From: DAOUMF01 sp034408935
Lineage (GTDB): Bacteria > Chloroflexota > Dehalococcoidia > SM23-28-2 > RBG-16-64-32
DNA: 64,000 bases
Assembly (NCBI GenBank): GCA_034408935.1
Contig: DAOUMV010000007.1
Coordinates: forward strand, 62,001 to 126,000
Direction: 5' to 3'
Both the position numbers and the translations under genes were made by a program. The stretch's first letter is position 1. Every line of letters starts with the position of its first letter. Below the pieces are notes generated by a model. It ran no database searches. It was not told the DNA's origin and saw only the letters and a program-made list of their open reading frames with translations. Below, piece after piece: positions 8,368-15,707 of the stretch.

Positions 8368-9927
8368 TCAGCGCCGCGGCCGCTCCACCTCCACGGGCGG
8401 TGCGGTGCCGTCCATGGGGCCGGTGAGGGGCTCCGGGGAGAGGCCCGCGGCGGCTACGGCGGCCCGCTCCGCCGCCTTGGGCGCGGGGTAGTCGATGCGT
8501 GGGTGATACACGCCGCGCAGCGTCGCCTTGAACGATTCGGCGATGGTCTTCAGGTCGCGCAGGGTCAGGTCGCACTCCTCCAGTTGGCCTTCGGCTACGC
8601 GCTCGGCGATGACCGCATCCACCAGGGAGTCGATGCGGTCGGCTGAACGGTCGCGGCTGGAGCGGACGACCGCCTCCACAGAGTCGGCCAGCATGACGAT
8701 GGCGGTCTCTTTGCTCTGGGGCTTGGGCCCAGGGTAGCGGAACTTGGCGGGGTCCGTCGTCGCGTCGTCGGCGGCCGCCTTGCGGTAGAAATAGGTCACC
8801 AGGCGCGTGCCGTGATGCTCAGCGATAAAGGCACGCACCCGGGCCGGCACGCGGTGGCGCTTGGCCAGCCCCACTCCGGTGCGGACATGGTCGGCGACCA
8901 CCTTGGCACTGGAGGCTGGCGCCAGCTTGTCGTGGGGGTTCTCGCCCTGAACCTGGTTCTCGATGTAGTACACGGGCTTGGCCACCTTGCCGATGTCGTG
9001 GAAGTAGCAGCCCACCCTCACCAGGAGGGAGTCGGCGCCGGCCAGATCGGCCGCCCTCTCGGCCAGGTTGCCGACGATGACGCTATGGTGGAAGGTGCCC
9101 GGGGCCTGCTCCTGGAGCCGCCGCAGCAGGGGGTGGTTGAGCTGGGCCAACTCCATGAGCTGCATGCGAGTGGTAATGCCGAACAGCAACCCGAGTATGA
9201 CCGTCGCGCCCACAACGACAACGGCGCAAAGGAGGCCACCCAGCCCGGTGGCCACGATCATCCACAACGGCTCGTCCGCCTCGCGGCCGCTGGAGAGCAG
9301 CCAGAAGGAGAGCAGGACGATGAAGGAGACCACAGTGACCACGCTCCCGGCCACCAGGTACCTATTCATCCGCTCGGCGCGGTGGACGGTGAAGATGCCC
9401 ACGAGCCCGCCCAGGAAGAACGCCGTCACCATCTGGAGGGCATCCAGCGGGTGCTTGGCCAGCGCCTCGCGGGCGTCAGGGAGGTAGAAGCCGGCGAAGG
9501 CAGCGAGGAGGGCCATGAGGGCCGCGACCACCACAGCCAGGCCAGCGTCCAGCAAGACGGCAACAATCATCGGCGCGGCGGCCACTGGCAGCATGTAGGA
9601 CAGGTACAGCCGCTCGTTGTCTGGCAGGGTGATGGAGAGGAAGAACTTGGCGGCCGCCACCCAGAGGAGGACCAGCAAGGCGAGTACGAACAGCCGTGCC
9701 ACCGTGTTAAGCTCCGGCGGCTGGAACAGGTAGAGGTAAAGGCCCAGAGCGCCGCCGGCCAACAGCGATACCATGACCGCCGCCGCCACGTCCTCGCCGT
9801 CAATCGTCCCGTCCGCGCTGCCGGGAACGCTGGGGGAGATGACGAAGATGAGAGCGACACCCAGGCCCACCGCGAACAGGGTGGCCCGCAGGGGAGAGAC
9901 CGTGCGCCTGGCGTACCTGCCTATCAT
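8368..9927 (-). CDS. HD-domain membrane phosphohydrolase (PgpH-like, lacking the extracellular domain)
   Basis: 519 aa with one N-terminal membrane segment, a group of about seven hydrophobic helices (residues 45-270), and a cytoplasmic HD domain with GTFHHSVIVGNLAERAA and CYFHDIGKVAKP. This is the architecture of PgpH-type c-di-AMP phosphodiesterases, but the large extracellular 7TMR-HDED region that normally follows the first helix is missing. Activity on c-di-AMP is an inference from family; the metal-binding histidines and aspartates are present. It follows rpsU-yqeY on the same strand after 110 bases. The C-terminal tail is Pro/Ala-rich and probably disordered. Confidence 0.85.
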   Translation of the reverse strand: MIGRYARRTVSPLRATLFAVGLGVALIFVISPSVPGSADGTIDGEDVAAAVMVSLLAGGALGLYLYLFQPPELNTVARLFVLALLVLLWVAAAKFFLSITLPDNERLYLSYMLPVAAAPMIVAVLLDAGLAVVVAALMALLAAFAGFYLPDAREALAKHPLDALQMVTAFFLGGLVGIFTVHRAERMNRYLVAGSVVTVVSFIVLLSFWLLSSGREADEPLWMIVATGLGGLLCAVVVVGATVILGLLFGITTRMQLMELAQLNHPLLRRLQEQAPGTFHHSVIVGNLAERAADLAGADSLLVRVGCYFHDIGKVAKPVYYIENQVQGENPHDKLAPASSAKVVADHVRTGVGLAKRHRVPARVRAFIAEHHGTRLVTYFYRKAAADDATTDPAKFRYPGPKPQSKETAIVMLADSVEAVVRSSRDRSADRIDSLVDAVIAERVAEGQLEECDLTLRDLKTIAESFKATLRGVYHPRIDYPAPKAAERAAVAAAGLSPEPLTGPMDGTAPPVEVERPRR

Positions 9928-10037
9928 ACTCGCCCGCCCTCTCAGAGGAGGTCACAAACAATCATAGCAAACGCTGGTGTGGAGAAAAACGACGTGCTGA
10001 CACCTCGATGCGTTTCAGCAACCGCCTATGGGAGCAG

Positions 10038-10487
10038 CTAGAGGGAAGCTAGGATCTCCGTAACCGTCTCGTTGATCTCCCGGCCTTCGGCGCGTCCGGC
10101 CAGACGCTTAATGAGGACGGGCATCACCTTGCCCTTGTCTGCGGGGCCGCTGGCGCCCACCTCCGCTATCACCTCGCGGGCGGCCTGAGTCAGCTCATCG
10201 CGGCTAAGCTGCTTCGGGAGGTAGGCCTGTAGGACCGCTAGCTCGCTCTCTTCCTTAGCAACGAGGTCCTGCCTGTCACCCTTCTTGTAGGCATCGATGC
10301 TCTCTTTACGTTGCTTCACCTGCTTGGCGATCTGAGTAAGGACAGCGGCGTCGTCCAGCTCGCTTCCCTTCTCGACCTCGCTTGTCTTGATGGCCGTAAG
10401 GGTCAGCCGGATCGCGATCTTGCGGGGCTCATCCTTGTCTCGTAGAGCGGCTTTGAGATCGTCAGCCAGTTGCTCTTTAAGGGACAT
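10038..10487 (-). CDS. yqeY: GatB/YqeY domain protein
   Basis: A 149-aa YqeY-family protein of the usual length, with an N-terminal helical domain (MSLKEQLADDLKAALRDKDE) and the C-terminal GatB-like tail domain. The family resembles the tRNA-binding part of the Asp/Glu-tRNA amidotransferase B subunit, but its cellular role is not established. It lies 37 bases downstream of rpsU on the same strand, the classic rpsU-yqeY pairing. Lysine and glutamate content is high and no membrane segment is present. Confidence 0.93.
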   Translation of the reverse strand: MSLKEQLADDLKAALRDKDEPRKIAIRLTLTAIKTSEVEKGSELDDAAVLTQIAKQVKQRKESIDAYKKGDRQDLVAKEESELAVLQAYLPKQLSRDELTQAAREVIAEVGASGPADKGKVMPVLIKRLAGRAEGREINETVTEILASL

Positions 10488-10524
10488 GGAGGGTCCTGTG
10501 CTGGCAGGTGCTCGCTAGATGGTA

Positions 10525-10716
10525 CTAGCCGCGCTGGCTGTTCTTGAGGCTCTTTCGGCGCTTGGCGGCGGCCTTCTTCTTGCGCCTGACGCTGGGCGGC
10601 TCGAAGTGCTCTCGACGGCGGGCCTCGGCCAGGATACCGGTCTGTTGCACCAGCTTGTTGAACCGCTTCAGCGCCTGCTCGAAGCTCTCGTGGGCCCCGA
10701 TCTTGACTTCAGGCAA
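10525..10716 (-). CDS. rpsU: 30S ribosomal protein S21
   Basis: A basic protein of about 63 aa matching S21: PEVKIGAHESFEQALKRFNK at the start and RRKKKAAAKRRKS at the end. The start is a TTG at 10716, seven bases after GGAGG, giving the usual short N-terminus before PEVKIG. An in-frame ATG two codons upstream directly abuts the GGAGG and so is poorly placed. S21 binds the 30S platform near the anti-Shine-Dalgarno region. It heads the rpsU-yqeY transcript behind a good promoter. Confidence 0.93.
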   Translation of the reverse strand: MPEVKIGAHESFEQALKRFNKLVQQTGILAEARRREHFEPPSVRRKKKAAAKRRKSLKNSQRG

Positions 10717-10754
10717 GCACATCCCTCCAGACGTGAGATTGGCGTTCGCGTGCC

Positions 10755-10784
10755 ATTGTATTTGTCGGCCGGACGGCCTGTCAA
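10755..10784 (-). promoter_or_regulatory. Sigma70-type promoter for rpsU
   Basis: Minus strand: TTGACA (10779-10784), an 18-base spacer, then TACAAT (10755-10760), about 40 bases before the rpsU start. Near-consensus. Confidence 0.7.
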
Positions 10785-10833
10785 GTGAAATGCGTAACTA
10801 TCGAGTTGGCCGACAGCCCGCGCAGACCCAGGT

Positions 10834-10863
10834 TTGAAGACGTTGCACCCTCCGGCGTAAACT
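10834..10863 (+). promoter_or_regulatory. Possible promoter for the FTR-like selenoprotein gene
   Basis: TTGAAG (10834-10839), an 18-base spacer and TAAACT (10858-10863), about 40 bases before the ATG. Moderate match, divergent from the rpsU promoter. Confidence 0.45.
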
Positions 10864-10903
10864 GGATTTGACACTGCTCCCCAAGAGCCCGAAAGGACCA
10901 GCG

Positions 10904-11335
10904 ATGGCCAAGGAGATAGCCTTCGAGGACGCTCTAGCCCGCGCCAAGCGGATGTCAGAACGCTACGTGGAGAAGGGCTCATACGAGTTCTTCCCCCTGT
11001 CTGAGGTCGTAGAGGAGGTCCAGAAGGGTCTTGCCAAGAACCTGGTCAACCACGGCCGTCTGTTCTGCCCTTGAATGACCCTGTCCGGCGATCCTGATGA
11101 GGATCGCAAGAAGATCTGCCCCTGCGAGCGGCACCATGAGGACATAGCCCGGGATGGCTTCTGCATATGAATGTTCTTTGTGAGCGAAGAGTATCTTCGC
11201 AACTACCAGGAGTCAGGGGAGGTGGGCGGCAGCACCCTGGGCGAGGTGGCGCCGCGGGGAGAGAGCCTGTTTCCGGCCGATAAGGAAGGCCAGCGGTTGC
11301 CCAAGTCCAAGAGAGGGCCTGCCGCTAAGCGATAG
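10904..11335 (+). CDS. Ferredoxin:thioredoxin reductase catalytic-subunit-like selenoprotein with two selenocysteines
   Basis: Read through two UGA codons (11072-11074 and 11168-11170), this is one 143-residue frame ending in TAG at 11335. It aligns along its length with the FTR catalytic (beta) chain: GRLFCPU at 51-57, KKICPC with Cys72 and Cys74, and GFCIU with Cys87 and Sec89. In FTR the pattern is CPC...CPC...CxC. Four cysteines hold the [4Fe-4S] cluster, and the second residue of the first motif and the last of the third form the redox disulfide. Here exactly those two are UGA, while the four cluster ligands stay cysteine. A hairpin starts 13 nt after each UGA. ATG at 10904 follows AAAGGA. 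The likely role is an FeS thiol/selenol reductase acting on thioredoxin-like partners. The alternative, a gene broken by two nonsense mutations, is unlikely given the positions and the intact downstream frame. Confidence 0.88.
11088..11107 (+). promoter_or_regulatory. SECIS-like hairpin for first UGA
   Basis: GCGATCC pairs perfectly with GGATCGC (7 bp) around loop TGATGA. The stem begins 13 nt and the loop 20 nt after the UGA at 11072-11074. The loop has G at its second position, as in bacterial SECIS elements. Confidence 0.72.
11184..11200 (+). promoter_or_regulatory. SECIS-like hairpin for second UGA
   Basis: GCGAAG pairs with CTTCGC around loop AGTAT (6 bp, extendable to 7). The stem begins 13 nt and the loop 19 nt after the UGA at 11168-11170, the same spacing as at the first UGA. 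Confidence 0.72.
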
Positions 11336-11406
11336 CAGGCAGGGGACAAGAGAGGAGGATCCCCCAGCGGAACTTCTCGCTAAGCGCTCTCGTTTTATGG
11401 AGTGGG

Positions 11407-11868
11407 ATGGCACGTTTTGTTCTTTTCGGCCTAGCTCTCCTGGTCGCGGCGATAAGCGCCTGCGGCGGCGCTGCCGGGCCCAACATCGACTACGAGGGGC
11501 TGAGGGGCCAAGGCTACGTCGTGGAGGCGGCCTCCGGAACCCCAGCCGTCTCCATGGAGCGGGCTGTCGCCTTGGCCGCCGCTGACAGTCCCGGCAATGC
11601 TATGCAGGCCAGCGCCATCTCCGCCACCTATGTGCTCCTCACCACGGACACCCAGGTTTGCCGCGAGGACGAAAGGCAAGTCCGCTGCCGTGACAAGCCC
11701 GTATGGCTGATAACGATGGAGGGAGTCGAGATCCATCCTATGATCTGCGGCGAGCTGGGCGGAGAGCCGACCCCCTATGACCCCGAGCGCTGCCCTCCCA
11801 ATCATGAGTGGAACGTCTTCATCGACGCGGAAAGCGGCGAGGGTCTGTTCGAGTTCACCTACCGCTAG
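11407..11868 (+). CDS. Predicted lipoprotein of unknown function
   Basis: A 153-aa protein with a lipoprotein signal peptide (hydrophobic residues 3-17, lipobox AISAC, lipidated Cys at 19). The mature part has four further cysteines: a VCREDERQVRC pair, then PMICGELGG and PERCPPNHEWNVF. The C-terminal segment WNVFIDAESGEGLFEF resembles the end of PepSY-like secreted domains (tentative). It lies 70 bases after the FTR-like selenoprotein gene on the same strand, so co-transcription is possible. I do not recognise the family. Confidence 0.7.
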   Translation: MARFVLFGLALLVAAISACGGAAGPNIDYEGLRGQGYVVEAASGTPAVSMERAVALAAADSPGNAMQASAISATYVLLTTDTQVCREDERQVRCRDKPVWLITMEGVEIHPMICGELGGEPTPYDPERCPPNHEWNVFIDAESGEGLFEFTYR

Positions 11869-11883
11869 GCGATGTTAGAGAGA

Positions 11884-11920
11884 AGAGGCTGCCGCATTCT
11901 TGGTTGCGGTTATCGCCTCT
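11884..11920. terminator. Stem-loop between convergent genes
   Basis: AGAGGC/GCCTCT outer stem with an inner CCGCA/TGCGG stem, between the converging lipoprotein and mini-FeS4 genes; it has no clear U-tract. Confidence 0.4.
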
Positions 11921-12063
11921 CAGTCGGCCGAGGGCAGCACCTTGGGCTGTATCAGCTCCATAGGCTTGCCGCAACAGGCGACAGAACCTTCGCTGGCCTT
12001 GATGCACAGCACCTCGGTGCCGCAGGTCTCGCACTGGAACCGCTTGCCTAGCTGGTTAGCCAC
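11920..12063 (-). CDS. Mini desulforedoxin-like FeS4 protein, copy 2
   Basis: A 47-aa protein read MANQLGKRFQCETCGTEVLC and then a CCGKPM motif. It matches the N-terminal FeS4 (desulforedoxin) domain of desulfoferrodoxin: CxxC plus a vicinal CC, enough to bind one iron. The GTG start at 12063 follows a GGGAG ribosome binding site and comes 13 bases after the stop of copy 1. About half of the residues match copy 1, so it is a tandem duplication. The role is probably small-molecule electron transfer or iron handling. Confidence 0.8.
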   Translation of the reverse strand: MANQLGKRFQCETCGTEVLCIKASEGSVACCGKPMELIQPKVLPSAD

Positions 12064-12076
12064 GGCTTACCACTCC

Positions 12077-12196
12077 CTACTGCTTCTGCTGCATCGGCTG
12101 ATCGCAGCAGCTCAGGTCGCCTTCGCCGCCCTTGGTGACGATCATCTCCGCGCCGCACTTCGTGCACTGGTAGCGCTTGCCTACCTGGTTCGCCAC
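12077..12196 (-). CDS. Mini desulforedoxin-like FeS4 protein, copy 1
   Basis: A 39-aa protein beginning MANQVGKRYQCTKCGAEMIV and ending with CCDQPMQQKQ. The CxxC and CC pairs correspond to the rubredoxin-like Fe(Cys)4 site of desulforedoxin. The GTG start at 12196 is preceded by GGGGAGG. It is too short for most gene finders. It forms a two-gene unit with copy 2, next to a selenocysteine FTR-like gene and a cupredoxin gene, which suggests a local group of small redox proteins. The partner is unknown. Confidence 0.8.
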   Translation of the reverse strand: MANQVGKRYQCTKCGAEMIVTKGGEGDLSCCDQPMQQKQ

Positions 12197-12287
12197 TGCT
12201 TCTCATCCTCCCCGAAGGTATACGTCCTACCCTTCGGCACGCCCAGCGGCGAATATAGCGCACCCGTTATGCGGTCGTCAACTGAAG

Positions 12288-12761
12288 CTACTCAGCGACG
12301 AGTGTCCCGGTCATCTGAGCCGGGTGCACCTCACAGCGGAAGAAGTATTCGCCGGCGCTCAGGTTCAGGGTGACCGTGCCGGTGCAGGGAGCGGTGCAGA
12401 TCTCGGTGGCGGCCAGCGCTTCCTCCCCGTTCTCGGCGGCGTCTCGACTCCTGTACACGGCGAAGCTGTGGGCGATGCCGGTGTCGGTGTTGTTGACTGT
12501 AATCGTGACCTCCGTATCGGCCGCGATCATCAACTCCGCCGTGTCGAACTGTATGCCTGGAATCATGCTGATCTCTGCTGTCGCGCCGCCAGTCGGCGTT
12601 TCGTCAGCAACAGGAGTATCCTCGGCGGCCGGGGTTTGGCCGGCAGCCGGTGTCTCCACACCGTCGCCGTCGTCCCCACAGGCGACTGCCACCAACAGCG
12701 CCGCGCCGATCACCAGCGGCGCTACGAATACGCGGCTACGGATGAACGATAGGATTAACAT
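12288..12761 (-). CDS. Cupredoxin-domain lipoprotein
   Basis: A 157-aa lipoprotein: signal peptide with lipobox VAVAC (Cys28), a Thr/Pro/Glu-rich linker (31-60), then a plastocyanin-like domain. Type I copper ligands are visible as His98 (GIAHSF), Cys143, His146 and Met150 (FRCEVHPAQM). The ATG at 12761 follows GGGAGGA; the longer upstream reading is non-coding. It lies just downstream of the Rieske/cytochrome b/cytochrome c operon on the same strand. It is therefore a good candidate for the membrane-anchored electron carrier that accepts electrons from that complex (inference). Confidence 0.85.
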   Translation of the reverse strand: MLILSFIRSRVFVAPLVIGAALLVAVACGDDGDGVETPAAGQTPAAEDTPVADETPTGGATAEISMIPGIQFDTAELMIAADTEVTITVNNTDTGIAHSFAVYRSRDAAENGEEALAATEICTAPCTGTVTLNLSAGEYFFRCEVHPAQMTGTLVAE

Positions 12762-12922
12762 AGGCGATTCCTCCCGGGCGAAAGGGCTTCTATGAACTGG
12801 AACGACGGGGCCGCGTCTCTGGATTGCCTGGGCGTTGCATCGAGATGGGGGCGACCAGTACTGCGGCGTCGTCACCCACTTGGGTCACCAAGCGGTCACT
12901 GGTTGGGGTAGACCTCAGGCGA

Positions 12923-14005
12923 TCAGGGAGCAGGCGTTGGGGTTGGGGTGGCAGTAGCGGTGGGAGCGCGCTGGCCGCAGGGCGGCGTACCGCCTTCGCC
13001 GGTGAGCGGGCCCGTCGGCGGCTCCAAAGGGGAGGCGTAGAGAGGGGAACCGGCCTGGTGCTCCTGGGCCATCGTGCCGAAAGCGGCCCGCTCCACCAAT
13101 ATCTGGTCACCGGGCTCGAACACCGCCGCCGTTACACGATGTTTGCTGGCGCTGGTGCCCTCGGCCGCCCGCTCCACTTTCAGGATGTCGCCGGAGGCAG
13201 AGACGACCAGCATCCGCTCCGATCCGACCTGGACGATGTCCTCACTGCTGAACAGATCGCCAGCGGCTTGGACCGGAAGGTCAGTCTGGTCAGCGGTGAC
13301 GTCGTCGAGAAGGCTGCTGCCGGCCGGAGCGTCGACAACCCTCACCACCTCACCGTCGATGCGGATGAGACCGTCAACGGTGAGACCCTGGGCATCCATG
13401 AGGACGAAGACAGTATCCTCAGGGCCAACAGCGCGAACGAGGTCCTTGCCAGGCAAGAGATCAGCGTGGTTGGCCGCTTCCAACGCCGCTTCCCATCCGC
13501 GCTCGCTTATGAGGTTGGGATCGTCCGGGATGTCCAAGTCCGGGGTGGCGCCGGTGATGAGGGTCACCAGTTGCTGTATGAGGAAGTTGTTAAGGGGGCC
13601 GCCCTGGCCCTCCGACCAGGTGGGCATGAGAGTGCCCACGCGGCCACAGGTGATGGTGTCGCGAACGATGCTCTGCCTGGTGGTGAGCTCGCCGACGTCG
13701 ACGAGGCCGGTCTCAGGATCCACGGGCCGGTTCAACTGCGAGTTGAGAGGGAGGCCCGGCAGTTCAGTGCTCTCCTGCGCGGCCAGTCCGCTCACGCCGT
13801 GGCAGTTGCGGCAGTTCTCCGCGAACACCGCGCCGCCCCGTTCGGCATTGACGAGAATCTGCCGCTCCTGGGCATCGTCGCCTCGGGCGCTGACCTCAAG
13901 GCCCATCACATCGAAGCCCGCGTCCCACATCCAGTAGAGGAAAGTGCCCACGAGGAACACGAACAGGAGCCCGATCATGACGTTGACCTGCCTACCAGTG
14001 TTCAT
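12923..14005 (-). CDS. Membrane-anchored monohaem cytochrome c of the bc-type complex
   Basis: 360 aa with an N-terminal membrane anchor (residues 8-28) and one haem c site CRNCH (Cys65, Cys68, His69). GTLMPTW is a plausible Met axial ligand. After the cytochrome domain (to about residue 160), a long C-terminal region has repeated beta-strand segments (EDTVFVLMDAQG, DGEVVRVVDA, GSERMLVVSA) and ends in a Thr/Pro/Ala tail. It follows the Rieske gene in the operon, the place of cytochrome c1-like subunits. The function of the C-terminal part is unknown. Confidence 0.87.
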   Translation of the reverse strand: MNTGRQVNVMIGLLFVFLVGTFLYWMWDAGFDVMGLEVSARGDDAQERQILVNAERGGAVFAENCRNCHGVSGLAAQESTELPGLPLNSQLNRPVDPETGLVDVGELTTRQSIVRDTITCGRVGTLMPTWSEGQGGPLNNFLIQQLVTLITGATPDLDIPDDPNLISERGWEAALEAANHADLLPGKDLVRAVGPEDTVFVLMDAQGLTVDGLIRIDGEVVRVVDAPAGSSLLDDVTADQTDLPVQAAGDLFSSEDIVQVGSERMLVVSASGDILKVERAAEGTSASKHRVTAAVFEPGDQILVERAAFGTMAQEHQAGSPLYASPLEPPTGPLTGEGGTPPCGQRAPTATATPTPTPAP

Positions 14006-14044
14006 CGAGCTGCGAACGTCTCTCCTTGTCCTCTTATCGAATCT

Positions 14045-14668
14045 CTAGGCTTCATAGGGAACGGCCCTGGACGGGTTGTCCGGGCTGCCCTTCTCCGCTA
14101 CGCTCACACCCACGCTTACAACAACGCTGCCATCCTCCTGTACTTCTAGGAGGAACCGATCCATCGGCCGGGAGGACGGACCGAAGACGAGAATGCCGCC
14201 CTCCTTGGTAAAGGTAGAGCCATGGCAGGGGCAGCGGAACCAACCGGTGTGGCCGCCGTAGGTGAAGTCGGGTCGCCAGGGTACGGTGCAGCCAAGGTGC
14301 GGGCATTTCTGCCAGAGGGCGAGAAGCCCTCCGGACGACTCCTCTCCGTTGGGGGTGACGCCGGGCTCCAGGTTGACGAGGAAGAACCTGCCCTCGGGGA
14401 TGCGCACGGGGTCATCGCCCGGATTGGGGACGCTTTCCTTAGGCACTCGCACCATCCGGGCAGCGCCGGCGGGATCGCGAGTCCAGGCGAAGTCGAGGGA
14501 AGGGCCAAGAAGCCCCACTACGGCGAGGCCGAGGGTGCTCCAGAAGCCTCCCAACACGAATACCCGCCGGGTGACGGAGCGTCGTTTCGCCGCCGGCTGT
14601 GCGGCCTGCGCCAACTCCGGGCGTTCCTGCATGTTCTCTGCCGGTGTGGGTCGATCGTCAGATTCCAT
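14045..14668 (-). CDS. Rieske iron-sulfur protein of a quinol:cytochrome c reductase
   Basis: 207 aa: a basic N-terminus with a twin-arginine-like stretch (KRRSVTRRVFVLGG) and one membrane helix (37-58), then the Rieske fold. Cluster ligands are Cys122/His124 (CPHLGC) and Cys146/His149 (CPCHGS); Cys127 and Cys148 form the conserved disulfide. It carries the [2Fe-2S] centre that takes electrons from menaquinol at the Qo site. The gene lies between the cytochrome b C-terminal subunit and cytochrome c genes, transcribed with them. Confidence 0.95.
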   Translation of the reverse strand: MESDDRPTPAENMQERPELAQAAQPAAKRRSVTRRVFVLGGFWSTLGLAVVGLLGPSLDFAWTRDPAGAARMVRVPKESVPNPGDDPVRIPEGRFFLVNLEPGVTPNGEESSGGLLALWQKCPHLGCTVPWRPDFTYGGHTGWFRCPCHGSTFTKEGGILVFGPSSRPMDRFLLEVQEDGSVVVSVGVSVAEKGSPDNPSRAVPYEA

Positions 14669-14684
14669 GGCGTCTTACCTCTAG

Positions 14685-15689
14685 CTATCCCTCGTCAACC
14701 TTGATATCCCAAGGGGCGATGAGATCCTGACCTGGGCCGCGCAAGAAGCTGCCCACCAGGGTGAGGGCCAGATAGCCCGCCATGACCCCGGTGAACATCA
14801 CAATCATCACGTCCCGTCTCGTGCGCAGCCAACCCAGGCGGAAGAGGACATAGATGATCAACACGGCGAAGAAGGCGATAGCGCCGAGCGGGATCACCTG
14901 CTCGGCCATGGCGCTGGGGATGTTGAGGTGTTCACCCCCCCAGCCGTGGATGTTAGGCAGGCCAATACCGCCCAGATTCCAGTCGCCCCAACCTTTGGGG
15001 TCGGTTATCGACCAACCGTCTTCGTTTTTCCTGTTGAACGGCCACGGCACGCGGGAGAAGTCCTGCGGCCAATCGAGGTGGCCGATGGAGAACTCCAGCC
15101 GCTTGGAGAAGTCCTTGGTGGAGAGGATGCCCTTATGCTCGGCGCCGGGCTCATCGCGCAGACAGGGCCAGGCGGCGTGGACCGCGTCCTCGGAGCAGGC
15201 GGGGATCCAGCGAGTCAGGCGCTCGGTGCCGGTAGTGTCGCCGGCGTCGACGGCGACGAGGCCGAAGCTGACGACCATCGCATAGACGGCGGCGATGACC
15301 GTCAGGCGGACAGAGTACTTGGTCCCGAACCACAGGCCCTGCATGTGCCGGCTGCGGTCGATGTAGGGTATGGCAGCGAAGAACACGAGCGCTATGGTCG
15401 GAACCAGGACGCCAGCCCACGCCCTGTCCATGTGTAGCAGGAGCTCCTGGAGGTTGAGGAAGTACCAGGGCGCCTTGGATGGGTTGGGGGTTACGTTCAG
15501 GTTGGCGCGGTTCAGGAGAGGCGCATTGATGAACACCGAGACAACAAGGAAGGTAATGGTGAACAGGGTCGCAGCGATGAACTCGATGAACACGAGCTCC
15601 GGCCAGACCATCACCTCCTCCTCTCGCTCGCGCTTGGGCCGGGGCCTGGCCGCCTCTGCGGGCGGCAGCCGTTGGGCCTCTATGGCCAT
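14685..15689 (-). CDS. Cytochrome b C-terminal (subunit IV-like) protein
   Basis: 334 aa carrying the last helices of cytochrome b as a separate polypeptide, as in b6f-type and many Gram-positive bc complexes. LLNRANLNVTPNPSKAPWYF contains the PxxxxPW quinol-site segment, in place of the usual PEWY region. A long soluble insertion (about residues 165-255) rich in Trp and Gly separates the early helices from later hydrophobic segments (268-290, 300-320). It directly follows the cytochrome b6-like gene with an 18-base gap. Confidence 0.9.
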   Translation of the reverse strand: MAIEAQRLPPAEAARPRPKREREEEVMVWPELVFIEFIAATLFTITFLVVSVFINAPLLNRANLNVTPNPSKAPWYFLNLQELLLHMDRAWAGVLVPTIALVFFAAIPYIDRSRHMQGLWFGTKYSVRLTVIAAVYAMVVSFGLVAVDAGDTTGTERLTRWIPACSEDAVHAAWPCLRDEPGAEHKGILSTKDFSKRLEFSIGHLDWPQDFSRVPWPFNRKNEDGWSITDPKGWGDWNLGGIGLPNIHGWGGEHLNIPSAMAEQVIPLGAIAFFAVLIIYVLFRLGWLRTRRDVMIVMFTGVMAGYLALTLVGSFLRGPGQDLIAPWDIKVDEG

Positions 15690-15707
15690 GTTTTCGCCCT
15701 TCCCCTC

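Noticed and set aside
10904..11074. Separate short genes ending at the UGAs near 11.1 kb (56-, 31- and 53-residue products)
   Set aside because: Each piece alone lacks part of one FTR domain. The same frame continues through both UGAs, the UGAs replace specific redox cysteines, and hairpins follow at constant spacing.
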